From: Acetobacteraceae bacterium
GTDB lineage: Bacteria > Pseudomonadota > Alphaproteobacteria > Acetobacterales > Acetobacteraceae
Assembly (NCBI GenBank): GCA_003164305.1
Contig: PLSZ01000333.1
Coordinates: 3,420 to 25,292 of the forward strand
Direction of reading: 5' to 3'
Length of the DNA stretch: 21,873 nucleotides
Below the pieces are notes generated by a model, which was not told the origin of the DNA, made no database searches, and saw only the letters and a list, made by a program, of their open reading frames with translations. Shown in pieces: positions 13,427 to 20,469 of the stretch. The translations under genes and the position numbers were made by a program. Positions within the stretch are counted from its first letter, which is position 1. Every line of letters starts with the position of its first letter.

Positions 13427-14626
13427 TCAGCCGCCGGAGACGTAATGCGACAGGACCGCCAGTCCCCGCATCGGGAAACTCAATCTCGGCACGTCCGTCC
13501 CAGCCACCAAATTCACGTCCATGCTCGGCACGCCCTGACCGCGCAGCAGCAGCACGCCAACCGGCTGGCCCTTGGAGATCGGTGCTTTGATGGGTGCGTC
13601 GTAACTGATTTTGATCGACGCCGTTTGCCGCCACGATTTGGGCAGCGTGACCACCAGATCACGGCCGCCGATCAGCGGCACCGTCTTTTCGCTGCCCAGC
13701 CAGACCGGGGCGTTATCGATGACCTCGTTGGAGGAAAACAGGGTTACATTCTCAAAGTTGGCAAAAGCCCAGTTCATCATTTTTTCGGATTCGTTGGCGC
13801 GTTCGTGCATGGATTTCATGCCGTTCAGCACCATCACGACGCGCCGTCCGTCGCGCAGCGAACTGGCGACGAGGCCGAAGCCGCCCGCGTCGGTGTGACC
13901 GGTTTTCAGGCCGTCGGCGGTGCCGGCCTGCACCATCGGATGGCGGTTTTCCTGCTCGATGTTGTTGTACTTAAACGACCGCTCGGAATCGTATTTATAA
14001 TATTCCGGGAAATCGATGATGATGCGCCGCGCCAGCGTGGCGATGTCGCGCGCGCTCATGAATTGTTCCGGGTCCGGCCAGCCGGTCGGATTGCGGAAGG
14101 TCGAGTGCGACATCCCAAGTTCCCGGGCCTTGGCGTTCATCATATCGACGAATTTTTCCTGGTTCCCGCCAACGGATTCGGCCAGCACGGTGGCGGCGTC
14201 GTTGCCCGACTGCACGGTCACGCCGCGGATCAGATCTTCCACCGTCACCGGCTTGCCGACGTCCAGGAACATGCGCGATCCGCCCATCGCGGCGGCCCGC
14301 GCCGAGACCGTCATACTGTCGGTCAGCTTCAGTTGCCCCTTCTTCAACTGTTCGTACGTCAAATACAGCGTCATCAGCTTGGTCATGGACGATGGCGGCA
14401 TCGGCTCATCGGCGTTCTTGTCCAACAGCACCGCGCCGGTGGTGAAGTCCTGAATGAACGCCCATTTCGCAACGGTATCGACCGGTCCCAGCGGCGTTTC
14501 TCCGGGCGGTCCACTCACGACGGGCTCTTTTTCCCGCGATCTGCCTTTCGGCGGGCGCGCGCCGGCGGCCATGGGCGCGAATCCGGCCAAAGCCGATGCG
14601 AGCGCGAGACGACGCGAGAGTTTCAT
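13427..14626 (-). CDS. D-alanyl-D-alanine carboxypeptidase (PBP5/6 type, peptidase S11)
   Basis: The 399-residue periplasmic penicillin-binding protein starts with an N-terminal signal (MKLSRRLALASALAGFAPMAAGA). Catalytic motifs are S80-M-T-K83, S140-G-N142 and K241-T-G243 in the usual spacing, followed by the beta-rich C-terminal domain of the DacA/C family (from about residue 300). It trims the terminal D-Ala from peptidoglycan pentapeptides. No clear amphipathic anchor helix is seen at the end. AGGAGA is 8 bases before the ATG. The gene follows the transglycosylase by 15 bases and precedes tmk by 3, making a cell-wall/replication operon. Confidence 0.95.
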   Translation of the reverse strand: MKLSRRLALASALAGFAPMAAGARPPKGRSREKEPVVSGPPGETPLGPVDTVAKWAFIQDFTTGAVLLDKNADEPMPPSSMTKLMTLYLTYEQLKKGQLKLTDSMTVSARAAAMGGSRMFLDVGKPVTVEDLIRGVTVQSGNDAATVLAESVGGNQEKFVDMMNAKARELGMSHSTFRNPTGWPDPEQFMSARDIATLARRIIIDFPEYYKYDSERSFKYNNIEQENRHPMVQAGTADGLKTGHTDAGGFGLVASSLRDGRRVVMVLNGMKSMHERANESEKMMNWAFANFENVTLFSSNEVIDNAPVWLGSEKTVPLIGGRDLVVTLPKSWRQTASIKISYDAPIKAPISKGQPVGVLLLRGQGVPSMDVNLVAGTDVPRLSFPMRGLAVLSHYVSGG

Positions 14627-14641
14627 GTCACGGTCTCCTGT

Positions 14642-15610
14642 TCAGGTCATGACCCAGTCACCGATCAGTCCGACCGCGATGGCATAGAAGTCGGACGGAT
14701 TGTAGCGTCTGATGGCCATGAAATTGTTAAATACCAGGAACGACTCGCCGGCGGGCCCATCGGGCGCGACGACGGCCGACGGTGTATCGCCGGATGCCGC
14801 CCATCGCCCGTTGGCGGGGGCAACGCCCAGGCTCGCCCATTCGGCAAGGGGGCGGCGGACGTCGCGGCCGGATGGGATGACGCCTGGCGGCAATCGGATC
14901 GGCTGGCCCCAGGGCTCGCCGAGGCGCCAGCCGGAGCGGGCCAGATAATTGCCGATCGAGCCGAGCACATCGGCTTTGCTGTTCCAGATATCCCGCCTGC
15001 CGTCGCCGTCGAAGTCGATCGCGAGGCGTAGATAGCTGGTCGGCATGAACTGCGGCTGGCCCATCGCGCCGGCGTAGGATCCGGTCATGCGATCGGGCGT
15101 GATATCGCCGTTGTTGAGGATTTTCAGTGCCGCCATCAGTTCGGCGCGGAAAAACGCGGCACGGCGGCCTTCCCAGCCGAGCGTCGCCAGCGCCTCGACC
15201 ACTTTGTAATTGCCGGTTTTGACGCCGAAGCTGGATTCCAGGCCCCAGATGCCGGCGACGACCGAGGACGCGACCTGAAGGCGACCTTCGACCGCGTTGA
15301 ACAAGGGGCGGTTTTGCGCGACGGCGGCCCGGCCGTCGGCGATGCGTTTGTCGTTGATCACCAAAGCGCGGTACTGCGCCCAGGTCATGGTGAATTCAAC
15401 TTGTTTCCGGTCTTTGTCGATGACGGATTGGTTGGGCGTCACGCCCGCGAAGGCGGCGTCCAACACTTCGCGGCGGACGCCCAGACCGGATGCCTCGGCG
15501 TAGACCGAGGCGACGAAGCCCTGAAAACTCTGCGCGGCACAAGCGGGGGCGGCCGACAACGCGCCGATGACGGGCAGAGCGCTGACGATGGCGGACCGGC
15601 GGGTGAGCAT
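14642..15610 (-). CDS. Lytic murein transglycosylase (MltB family)
   Basis: The 322-residue protein has an N-terminal export signal (MLTRRSAIVSALPVIGALSAAPACA) and the MltB/SLT-type core: GIWGLESSFG with catalytic Glu125, then YAGAMGQPQFMPTSYL and DFDGDGRRDIW, which are diagnostic of the MltB group. It cleaves the MurNAc-GlcNAc bond of peptidoglycan to form anhydro-MurNAc. A cysteine at the end of the signal (APACAA) does not fit a clean lipobox, so a soluble periplasmic form is likely. AGGAAG precedes the ATG. The gene heads the transglycosylase-carboxypeptidase-tmk run; both exported proteins remodel the wall. Confidence 0.94.
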   Translation of the reverse strand: MLTRRSAIVSALPVIGALSAAPACAAQSFQGFVASVYAEASGLGVRREVLDAAFAGVTPNQSVIDKDRKQVEFTMTWAQYRALVINDKRIADGRAAVAQNRPLFNAVEGRLQVASSVVAGIWGLESSFGVKTGNYKVVEALATLGWEGRRAAFFRAELMAALKILNNGDITPDRMTGSYAGAMGQPQFMPTSYLRLAIDFDGDGRRDIWNSKADVLGSIGNYLARSGWRLGEPWGQPIRLPPGVIPSGRDVRRPLAEWASLGVAPANGRWAASGDTPSAVVAPDGPAGESFLVFNNFMAIRRYNPSDFYAIAVGLIGDWVMT

Positions 15611-15673
15611 ACGCCGCTTCCTGCCACGCCGGACGGAGTCTCGGCAATCGTCCTGGGCCCGAATGCCGCGAAG

Positions 15674-16915
15674 TTAATGTCCCGCTTCGAACGGTTGGAT
15701 CAGATCGCCGGATCTGGCGAATTTCGGCAGCAGGACGGCTTCGATCGCCGGGCTCTCGAATTGCGCCAGGTCGTTGCCCTTGATGCCGCGGAACTGGGTC
15801 CAGACCAGCCTCGATTCGGACCACTCGCCGTCTTTGCCGTAGGTGATGTCTCCGACCACGGTCTTGAACGTGTGGGTGCGCAGATAATCGGCGAGTTTGT
15901 CGTCGTCGAAGGTTCCGGCGCCATGCACCGCCTGTTCCAGCACCTGCATCCGGGCATACGCGAAGGGTGGCAGGAAAACGCCGAGCGGATCGACGCCCTC
16001 GGCGGCGGCGCGGGAGCGGTAGGTTTTGATGAAGTCCATGACGCCGGGATATTGCAGGGCCGGCGCGGGCACCCATTGCTCGCCCAGAAGGACGCCATTC
16101 ATCAACGGGCCGAGCTGCTGTTTCAGCGCGGCGGTTTGCAGGCCAACGAGGCTGCCGCCGAACAGGCGCGCGGTCAGGCCGATCTCGCCGGCGGCGCGCA
16201 GGATGCCGGCGGTGTCGGCGGGGTAGGACGCGACGAAGATGATTTCGGGGTTGCTGGCGCGAACGGCTCGGAGCACGGGCGCATAGTCGGTGGTCGTGGG
16301 CGGATAGGCCTTGTCGTAGACGATGTTGAAGCCCGCGGCGATGGCGTTCTGGCGGGCGCCGTCGGTGGCGTTGCGGGCGAATTCGGCGTCGGCGCCTATG
16401 ATCGCCAGGGCTTTGGGTTTTGGGTCGAGCGTCGCGGCGACCTCGAAAAACCCCTGCGAGAACGCGATCTTCGGGTTGGGCCCGGTGGCGATCATGGCGA
16501 AACAGCGCGGGTAGTGGAACTCGGCGTTGATCGCGAGGCAGAATAAACTCAGGTACAGCTTGTTGTGCGCGATCACCACGGGCATGGCGGGAGCGCCCAT
16601 GTTGGTGGCGTATCCCGACAGCACGAGATCGACATGATCGACGTCGAGCAGCTTGACGTAAAGCCCCGGAACGTTCGCCGGATTGCTCTGATTGTCGTAA
16701 TAGGTGAGCTTCACCGGCCGGCCGAGCAACCCGCCTCTGGCGTTGATGTCCTCAGCCCAGATTTGCATCGCCAGGATGCCGGACTTGCCGACGGCGGCGA
16801 GGCTGCCGGTCAGCGCCTCGGCGAAACCGACGGTGACGGGCTCGGCCGCGTTGGCTTTGGCGACCGTTGCGGCGGCGGCCAGACTGAACGCCGTACGGCG
16901 TGTGACATCGATCAT
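15674..16915 (-). CDS. ABC transporter substrate-binding protein (branched-chain amino acid/LivJ type), orphan
   Basis: The 413-residue protein has an N-terminal signal with paired arginines (TRRTAFSLAAAATVAKANA), compatible with Tat or Sec export, then the type I periplasmic binding fold: VTVGFAEALTGSLAAVGKSGILAMQIWAEDINARGG is the standard first segment of Leu/Ile/Val-type receptors. Later segments (DYAPVLRAVRASNPEIIFVASYPADTAGILRAAGEIG) are also characteristic. No permease or ATPase gene is in the window, so it either uses a transporter encoded elsewhere or serves as a sensor. Such orphan receptors are typical of catabolic regions and often bind aromatic acids or amides. GGGAGGG precedes the ATG. 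It is divergent from the third LLM gene. Confidence 0.9.
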   Translation of the reverse strand: MIDVTRRTAFSLAAAATVAKANAAEPVTVGFAEALTGSLAAVGKSGILAMQIWAEDINARGGLLGRPVKLTYYDNQSNPANVPGLYVKLLDVDHVDLVLSGYATNMGAPAMPVVIAHNKLYLSLFCLAINAEFHYPRCFAMIATGPNPKIAFSQGFFEVAATLDPKPKALAIIGADAEFARNATDGARQNAIAAGFNIVYDKAYPPTTTDYAPVLRAVRASNPEIIFVASYPADTAGILRAAGEIGLTARLFGGSLVGLQTAALKQQLGPLMNGVLLGEQWVPAPALQYPGVMDFIKTYRSRAAAEGVDPLGVFLPPFAYARMQVLEQAVHGAGTFDDDKLADYLRTHTFKTVVGDITYGKDGEWSESRLVWTQFRGIKGNDLAQFESPAIEAVLLPKFARSGDLIQPFEAGH

Positions 16916-16959
16916 GCGTTACCCTCCCTGCCCGTCGGATCGCGGGCTGTGGCGCGACG

Positions 16960-16988
16960 TTAGCAGACTATCGGCGGCGGGCTATACT
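16960..16988 (+). promoter_or_regulatory. Candidate sigma70 promoter for the third LLM gene
   Basis: TTAGCA (4 of 6) and TATACT (5 of 6) are separated by exactly 17 bp. The predicted transcript would start near 16995, leaving a short leader of about 19 bases that contains the GGAGG site and the ATG at 17014. Confidence 0.5.
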
Positions 16989-17013
16989 CGCCGCGGGAAC
17001 GGAGGAAACAGCA

Positions 17014-18078
17014 ATGAAATTCGGCTTCTGCCTGATGGCTGACGCGACCGAAATCGGCTTTTTCAGCCATGTCGAGGCTCTGGGGTATGCGTCCGTCTGG
17101 GTCGCGGACAGTCAGATGCTGTTCTCGGATTGTTACGCGGTGTTGGCGTTGGCGGCGCGGCAGACCACCCGGTTGCGAATCGGACCGGGCACGGCGATTT
17201 GCGGCACGCGGATCCCTCCGGTGCAGGCGGCGGCGATGGCGACGCTCAACGCGCTGGCGCCAGGCCGGGTGTTTCTGGGCATCGGCACGGGGAATACGGC
17301 GATGCGGACGATGGGCCAGAAGCCGATGAAAATGGCCGAGTATTCCGAATATCTGCGGGTGTTGGCGGGGTTGTTGCGTGGCGAGACGGTCGATTACACG
17401 TTCAATGGCGTGACGAAACCGGTGAAGATGCTGCATCGCGAGGACCGCGGGATGCGGCTCGATCCGCCAATTCCGCTGTATGTGTCAGGGTTTGGCCCGC
17501 GGGCGATGGCTTTGGCGGGGGAGCATGGCGACGGCATCATCTTCGCCATTCCGCCGCGCGGCGTGCCGGTGGCGCAGGCTCTGGGGCATGCGCGGCAGGG
17601 CGCGGCACGAGGCAACCGGTCGATGGAGGGGTTTCGCAATGCCTCGCTCAGCAGCGTGTTCGTGCTGGAGCAGGGCGAGGCGGTGGATTCGGAGCGGGTG
17701 AAGGCGGCGATCGGGCCGAACGTGATGGCCAGCGTTTATTACTTCTACGATACGGTCCACGAGCGGGGCATCGCGCCGCCGCCGTTCCTGGAACGGATCT
17801 GGCGGCCGTATTGTAAATTGGTGGAGTCGACCCCTGTTGAATATCGGCACTTTCGCACGCACGAGCGCCATTACACCGGGCTGCATCGCGGTGAGGCGGA
17901 ACTGATCGACGCGCAGTTGATTCGCGACACCTGCCTGATCGGCACCGCCGACGAGTTGGTGGAGCGGATCGGCGAACTGGAGCGCGACGGGCTGGAGGAA
18001 CTGGTGTTCGCCATTGGTACCGACGCGAAATGGCGGCTGGCGGAGGACTTCGCTCGTCAGGTGATACCGCGGCTCTGA
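17014..18078 (+). CDS. LLM class flavin-dependent oxidoreductase (methylene-H4MPT reductase-like)
   Basis: The 354-residue luciferase-fold protein starts MKFGFCLMAD and has HVEALGYASVWVADSQ, AARQTTRLRIGPGTAICGTRIPP and APGRVFLGIGTGNTAMRTMG, a pattern closer to methylenetetrahydromethanopterin reductase-like members than to the two other LLM proteins here. It lacks the AEHH motif of the enzyme at 5498-6526. The C-terminal part (LIGTADELVERIGELERDGLEELVF) is typical of the family. ACGGAGGAAAC before the ATG is identical to the site before the alcohol dehydrogenase. It is transcribed alone, divergent from the orphan binding protein, which may supply its substrate. Confidence 0.91.
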   Translation: MKFGFCLMADATEIGFFSHVEALGYASVWVADSQMLFSDCYAVLALAARQTTRLRIGPGTAICGTRIPPVQAAAMATLNALAPGRVFLGIGTGNTAMRTMGQKPMKMAEYSEYLRVLAGLLRGETVDYTFNGVTKPVKMLHREDRGMRLDPPIPLYVSGFGPRAMALAGEHGDGIIFAIPPRGVPVAQALGHARQGAARGNRSMEGFRNASLSSVFVLEQGEAVDSERVKAAIGPNVMASVYYFYDTVHERGIAPPPFLERIWRPYCKLVESTPVEYRHFRTHERHYTGLHRGEAELIDAQLIRDTCLIGTADELVERIGELERDGLEELVFAIGTDAKWRLAEDFARQVIPRL

Positions 18079-18437
18079 GTCGCCGTTGACGGTGTCGTGG
18101 CGGCGAGGGCGTTAGGGAGGCGCGTTCGGGAGCGCGTTGTTGGCGTGGGTCGCCATGCCGGTCCTGGCCTGATCGATTCGGCGTGGGGGTGTGGCTTTGC
18201 TCACTGAAGTAAGATCGCATCACGGAGAACGCGGAGATTGGGAGGACGCGGAGGAAGAAAATATGGCGCTTCGCGCGGTGTTTGCTCGAACGCCCGCGCG
18301 AAGCGCCAAACTTTTTCTCCGCGTCCTCCCAATCTCCGCGTTCTCCGTGAATGCCCTTACTTGCTTGCGATGTCGAACGCCCCGGAGCTCGCCGGCCGAA
18401 CTGAAACCGTTGCCCAGGAACCCGAGCGGCGGAGCGA
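18079..18437. other. Gene-free stretch containing a long palindrome
   Basis: This 359-bp gap between convergent genes (third LLM and MarR) contains the 156-bp palindromic element and otherwise GC-rich sequence in which I see no gene, promoter or tRNA. Frames that are open here read through both palindrome arms and have no family pattern. Confidence 0.6.
18207..18362. repeat. 156-bp long palindrome, MITE-like or large hairpin
   Basis: An outer stem of 34 bp pairs perfectly (18220-18253 with 18317-18350), an inner stem of 14 bp pairs perfectly (18265-18278 with 18294-18307), and they are joined by an A-rich internal loop; the hairpin loop is 15 bases. An outer AAGTAAG/CTTACTT match (18207-18213 with 18356-18362) extends it imperfectly. 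Each outer arm contains ACGCGGAG twice, 17 bp apart. No transposase gene or clear target duplication is visible. Confidence 0.8.
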
Positions 18438-18950
18438 TTAAGGTCTGGCCCGCGCCGCTTCATCCGGTTTCCCGAAATCCAGCCGCGCCAGCCGCGCCAT
18501 CGTCGCGCGCAGCTCAGCCGATTCATCCGGCCCGAACGCCGTCTCGAACGCCCGTTGCGCGGCGTTCCATGCCGGACGGGCGTCGCGGAGCTTCTGTCTC
18601 CCCACCTCGGTCAACGCGACGATCCGGCTGCGCCTGTCCTCCCCCGGGGTCAGGGTCAGCAGGTCTTGCGCCTCCAACGGGCGCAGGTTGTGGCCCAAAG
18701 TCGCGCGGTCCATGACCATCCGGTCGGCGAGGACGTTCATGGTCACCGGCCCGCCGGCGGCGAGCGAGACCAGGATGGGATATTGCGTGATGCGTAGGCC
18801 CCACGGCGCCAGGGCCTGATCGTAGAGCCGGGTGACCCGGCGGGCGGCCTGTCGGATCACGGCACAGTTGCAGGCGGTCTCGCCATTCCCGCCCTGCTTG
18901 CCACCCTTCGACCCGCCCTCCGCGGGCGAGGTCTCGCGAATTACGCTCAT
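18438..18950 (-). CDS. MarR family winged-helix transcriptional regulator
   Basis: The 170-residue protein has a Gly/Lys-rich, probably disordered N-terminal 24 residues, then ACNCAVIRQAARRVTRLYDQALAPWGLRITQYPIL, the family's dimerisation helix and start of the winged-helix domain, MNVLADRMVMDRATLGHNLRPLEAQDLL (recognition helix) and the wing DRRSRIVALTEVGRQKL with the conserved D-R. A Cys-x-Cys pair (C27, C29) just before the first helix recurs in related regulators and might sense oxidants; that is inference. The ATG at 18950 is chosen over a TTG at 18968. It is divergent from an MFS carrier with which it shares a control region, so that carrier is the likely target. Confidence 0.93.
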   Translation of the reverse strand: MSVIRETSPAEGGSKGGKQGGNGETACNCAVIRQAARRVTRLYDQALAPWGLRITQYPILVSLAAGGPVTMNVLADRMVMDRATLGHNLRPLEAQDLLTLTPGEDRRSRIVALTEVGRQKLRDARPAWNAAQRAFETAFGPDESAELRATMARLARLDFGKPDEAARARP

Positions 18951-18991
18951 ATGCCCCTGTCTTGCCAATTAGCTGATATGCCCCTATGTTG
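18945..18991. promoter_or_regulatory. Pair of 20-bp direct repeats, candidate MarR operator
   Basis: The 20-bp sequences at 18945-18964 and 18972-18991 agree in 17 positions (core ATATGCCCCT) and are 27 bp apart. The left copy covers the marR start codon and ribosome binding site; the right copy covers the -10 of the candidate MFS promoter. This suits joint control of both genes. Confidence 0.4.
18962..18990 (+). promoter_or_regulatory. Candidate sigma70 promoter for the MFS gene
   Basis: TTGCCA (5 of 6) and TATGTT (4 of 6) are separated by 17 bp. The start of transcription would be near 18997, leaving a leader of about 64 bases to the ATG at 19061. Both hexamers lie within or between the direct repeats. 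Confidence 0.45.
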
Positions 18992-19060
18992 CGCTCGCGT
19001 CGTCCGCCGTCAAGCCTGGCAGGCCGCACCCGCACCAACGCATAACAAGGATCTTCGAAG

Positions 19061-20359
19061 ATGCTCTCGACTGTGTTGGCACCCGCTCTGGCGCGGCATG
19101 GAATCCACTATGGGTGGGCCGTTGTCGCGGTCACGTTCCTGACCATGCTGGCGACGTCGGCGGCGATGGGCATGCCCGGCGTCCTGCTGTTGCCGCTGAA
19201 TGGCGAGTTCGGCTGGAGCCTGGGAGAGATCTCCGGCGCCATGGCGTTGCGGTTGTTGCTGTTCGGTCTGGTCGCGCCGTTCGCGGCGGCGCTGATGCAG
19301 CGGTACGGGCTGCGCCGGGTGGTCGCCTCGGCTCTGGGGGTGATCGTCTTCAGCCTGGCACTCGCCACCCAGATGACGGCGGTGTGGCAGTTGTGGGTCA
19401 CCTGGGGCCTGATGATCGGGCTGGCGACCGGAGTGACCGCGACGGTGCTCGGCGCGACGGTGGCCAACCGCTGGTTCGTGAAGCGGCGAGGCCTCGTCGT
19501 CGGTCTGCTCAGCGCGTCGAGCGCCACGGGCCAGTTGCTGTTCCTGCCGGTGGCGGCGTGGCTTTCGGTGCACTGGGGCTGGCGATTGGCCATGGTGCCG
19601 GCGAGCGTGCTGTGCCTGATCTGCCTCGCGCTGGTGCTGTTGATCGTGCGCGACCATCCGGGCGATCTGAACCTGCCCTCGTACGGGGAGGTCGTGGTGG
19701 TGCCGGCGCCGTCTCGCCGCGGCGGAGGCAACGCGTTGGCGTTGAGTTTCGCGGCGCTGGCGCAGGCGTCGCGCAACCGCACGTTCTGGATCTTGTTTGG
19801 CAGCTTCTTTGTCTGCGGGTTGTCGACCAACGGGTTGGTGCAGAACCATTTCATTCCGTTGTGTCATGATTTCGGCATCGACGCGGTGGCGGCGGCCAGC
19901 GTGCTGGCGATGATGGGCGCGTTCGATTTCGTCGGCACCATCGTCTCCGGCTGGCTGTCGGACCGGTTCGACAATCGTTGGCTGCTGTTCTGGTATTACG
20001 GACTGCGCGGGCTGAGCCTGATCGCGCTGCCGTATTCGGATTTCTCCTTCTACGGCCTGAGTATTTTCGCGGTATTCTACGGGCTGGACTGGATCGCGAC
20101 GGTACCTCCGACGGTGAAGATGACGACGCAGACGTTCGGGCGGGCACAAGCGCCGCTGGTATTCGGCTGGATCTTCACGGCGCATCAGTTGGGCGGTGCC
20201 ACCGCGGCGTTTGGCGCGGGGGTGTCCCGGGATGCGCTGGCCAGTTATCTGCCGGCGTTCGCCGCGGCGGGGGTGATGTGCGTGGTGGCGGCGATCGCGG
20301 TGCTGGCGATGCGGCGCGGGTCGGATGAGGGAATCGTGGCGCCGGCGGCGGCGGAATAA
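19061..20359 (+). CDS. MFS transporter
   Basis: The 432-residue protein has about twelve hydrophobic helices, an N terminus typical of monocarboxylate/oxalate-formate-type carriers (HGIHYGWAVVAVTFLTML), the cytoplasmic loop QRYGLRRVV, and the NRWFVKRRGLVVGLLSASSATGQLL loop-helix that recurs in this MFS branch. The second half has the GWLSDRFDNRW loop. It lies in the inner membrane and should import or export a small organic acid. AAGG about 10 bases upstream is a fair ribosome binding site. It is divergent from, and probably controlled by, the MarR regulator. It resembles the truncated carrier at the left edge in fold and branch but not closely in sequence. Confidence 0.93.
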   Translation: MLSTVLAPALARHGIHYGWAVVAVTFLTMLATSAAMGMPGVLLLPLNGEFGWSLGEISGAMALRLLLFGLVAPFAAALMQRYGLRRVVASALGVIVFSLALATQMTAVWQLWVTWGLMIGLATGVTATVLGATVANRWFVKRRGLVVGLLSASSATGQLLFLPVAAWLSVHWGWRLAMVPASVLCLICLALVLLIVRDHPGDLNLPSYGEVVVVPAPSRRGGGNALALSFAALAQASRNRTFWILFGSFFVCGLSTNGLVQNHFIPLCHDFGIDAVAAASVLAMMGAFDFVGTIVSGWLSDRFDNRWLLFWYYGLRGLSLIALPYSDFSFYGLSIFAVFYGLDWIATVPPTVKMTTQTFGRAQAPLVFGWIFTAHQLGGATAAFGAGVSRDALASYLPAFAAAGVMCVVAAIAVLAMRRGSDEGIVAPAAAE

Positions 20360-20469
20360 GCCGCCGGGGCGCGGGTGTCCCGAAGGCGGCCAACCGCGGG
20401 CCGTCGGAGGAGTCGTACCGGGGCCGGATCGGGTTGCGTCAGGAGTGACGATCGGGCGTCGGCGCGCTC

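Noticed and set aside
18191..18715. Open frames crossing the long palindrome
   Set aside because: They read through both arms of the inverted repeat and over the marR gene on the other strand; no family pattern or ribosome binding site supports them.
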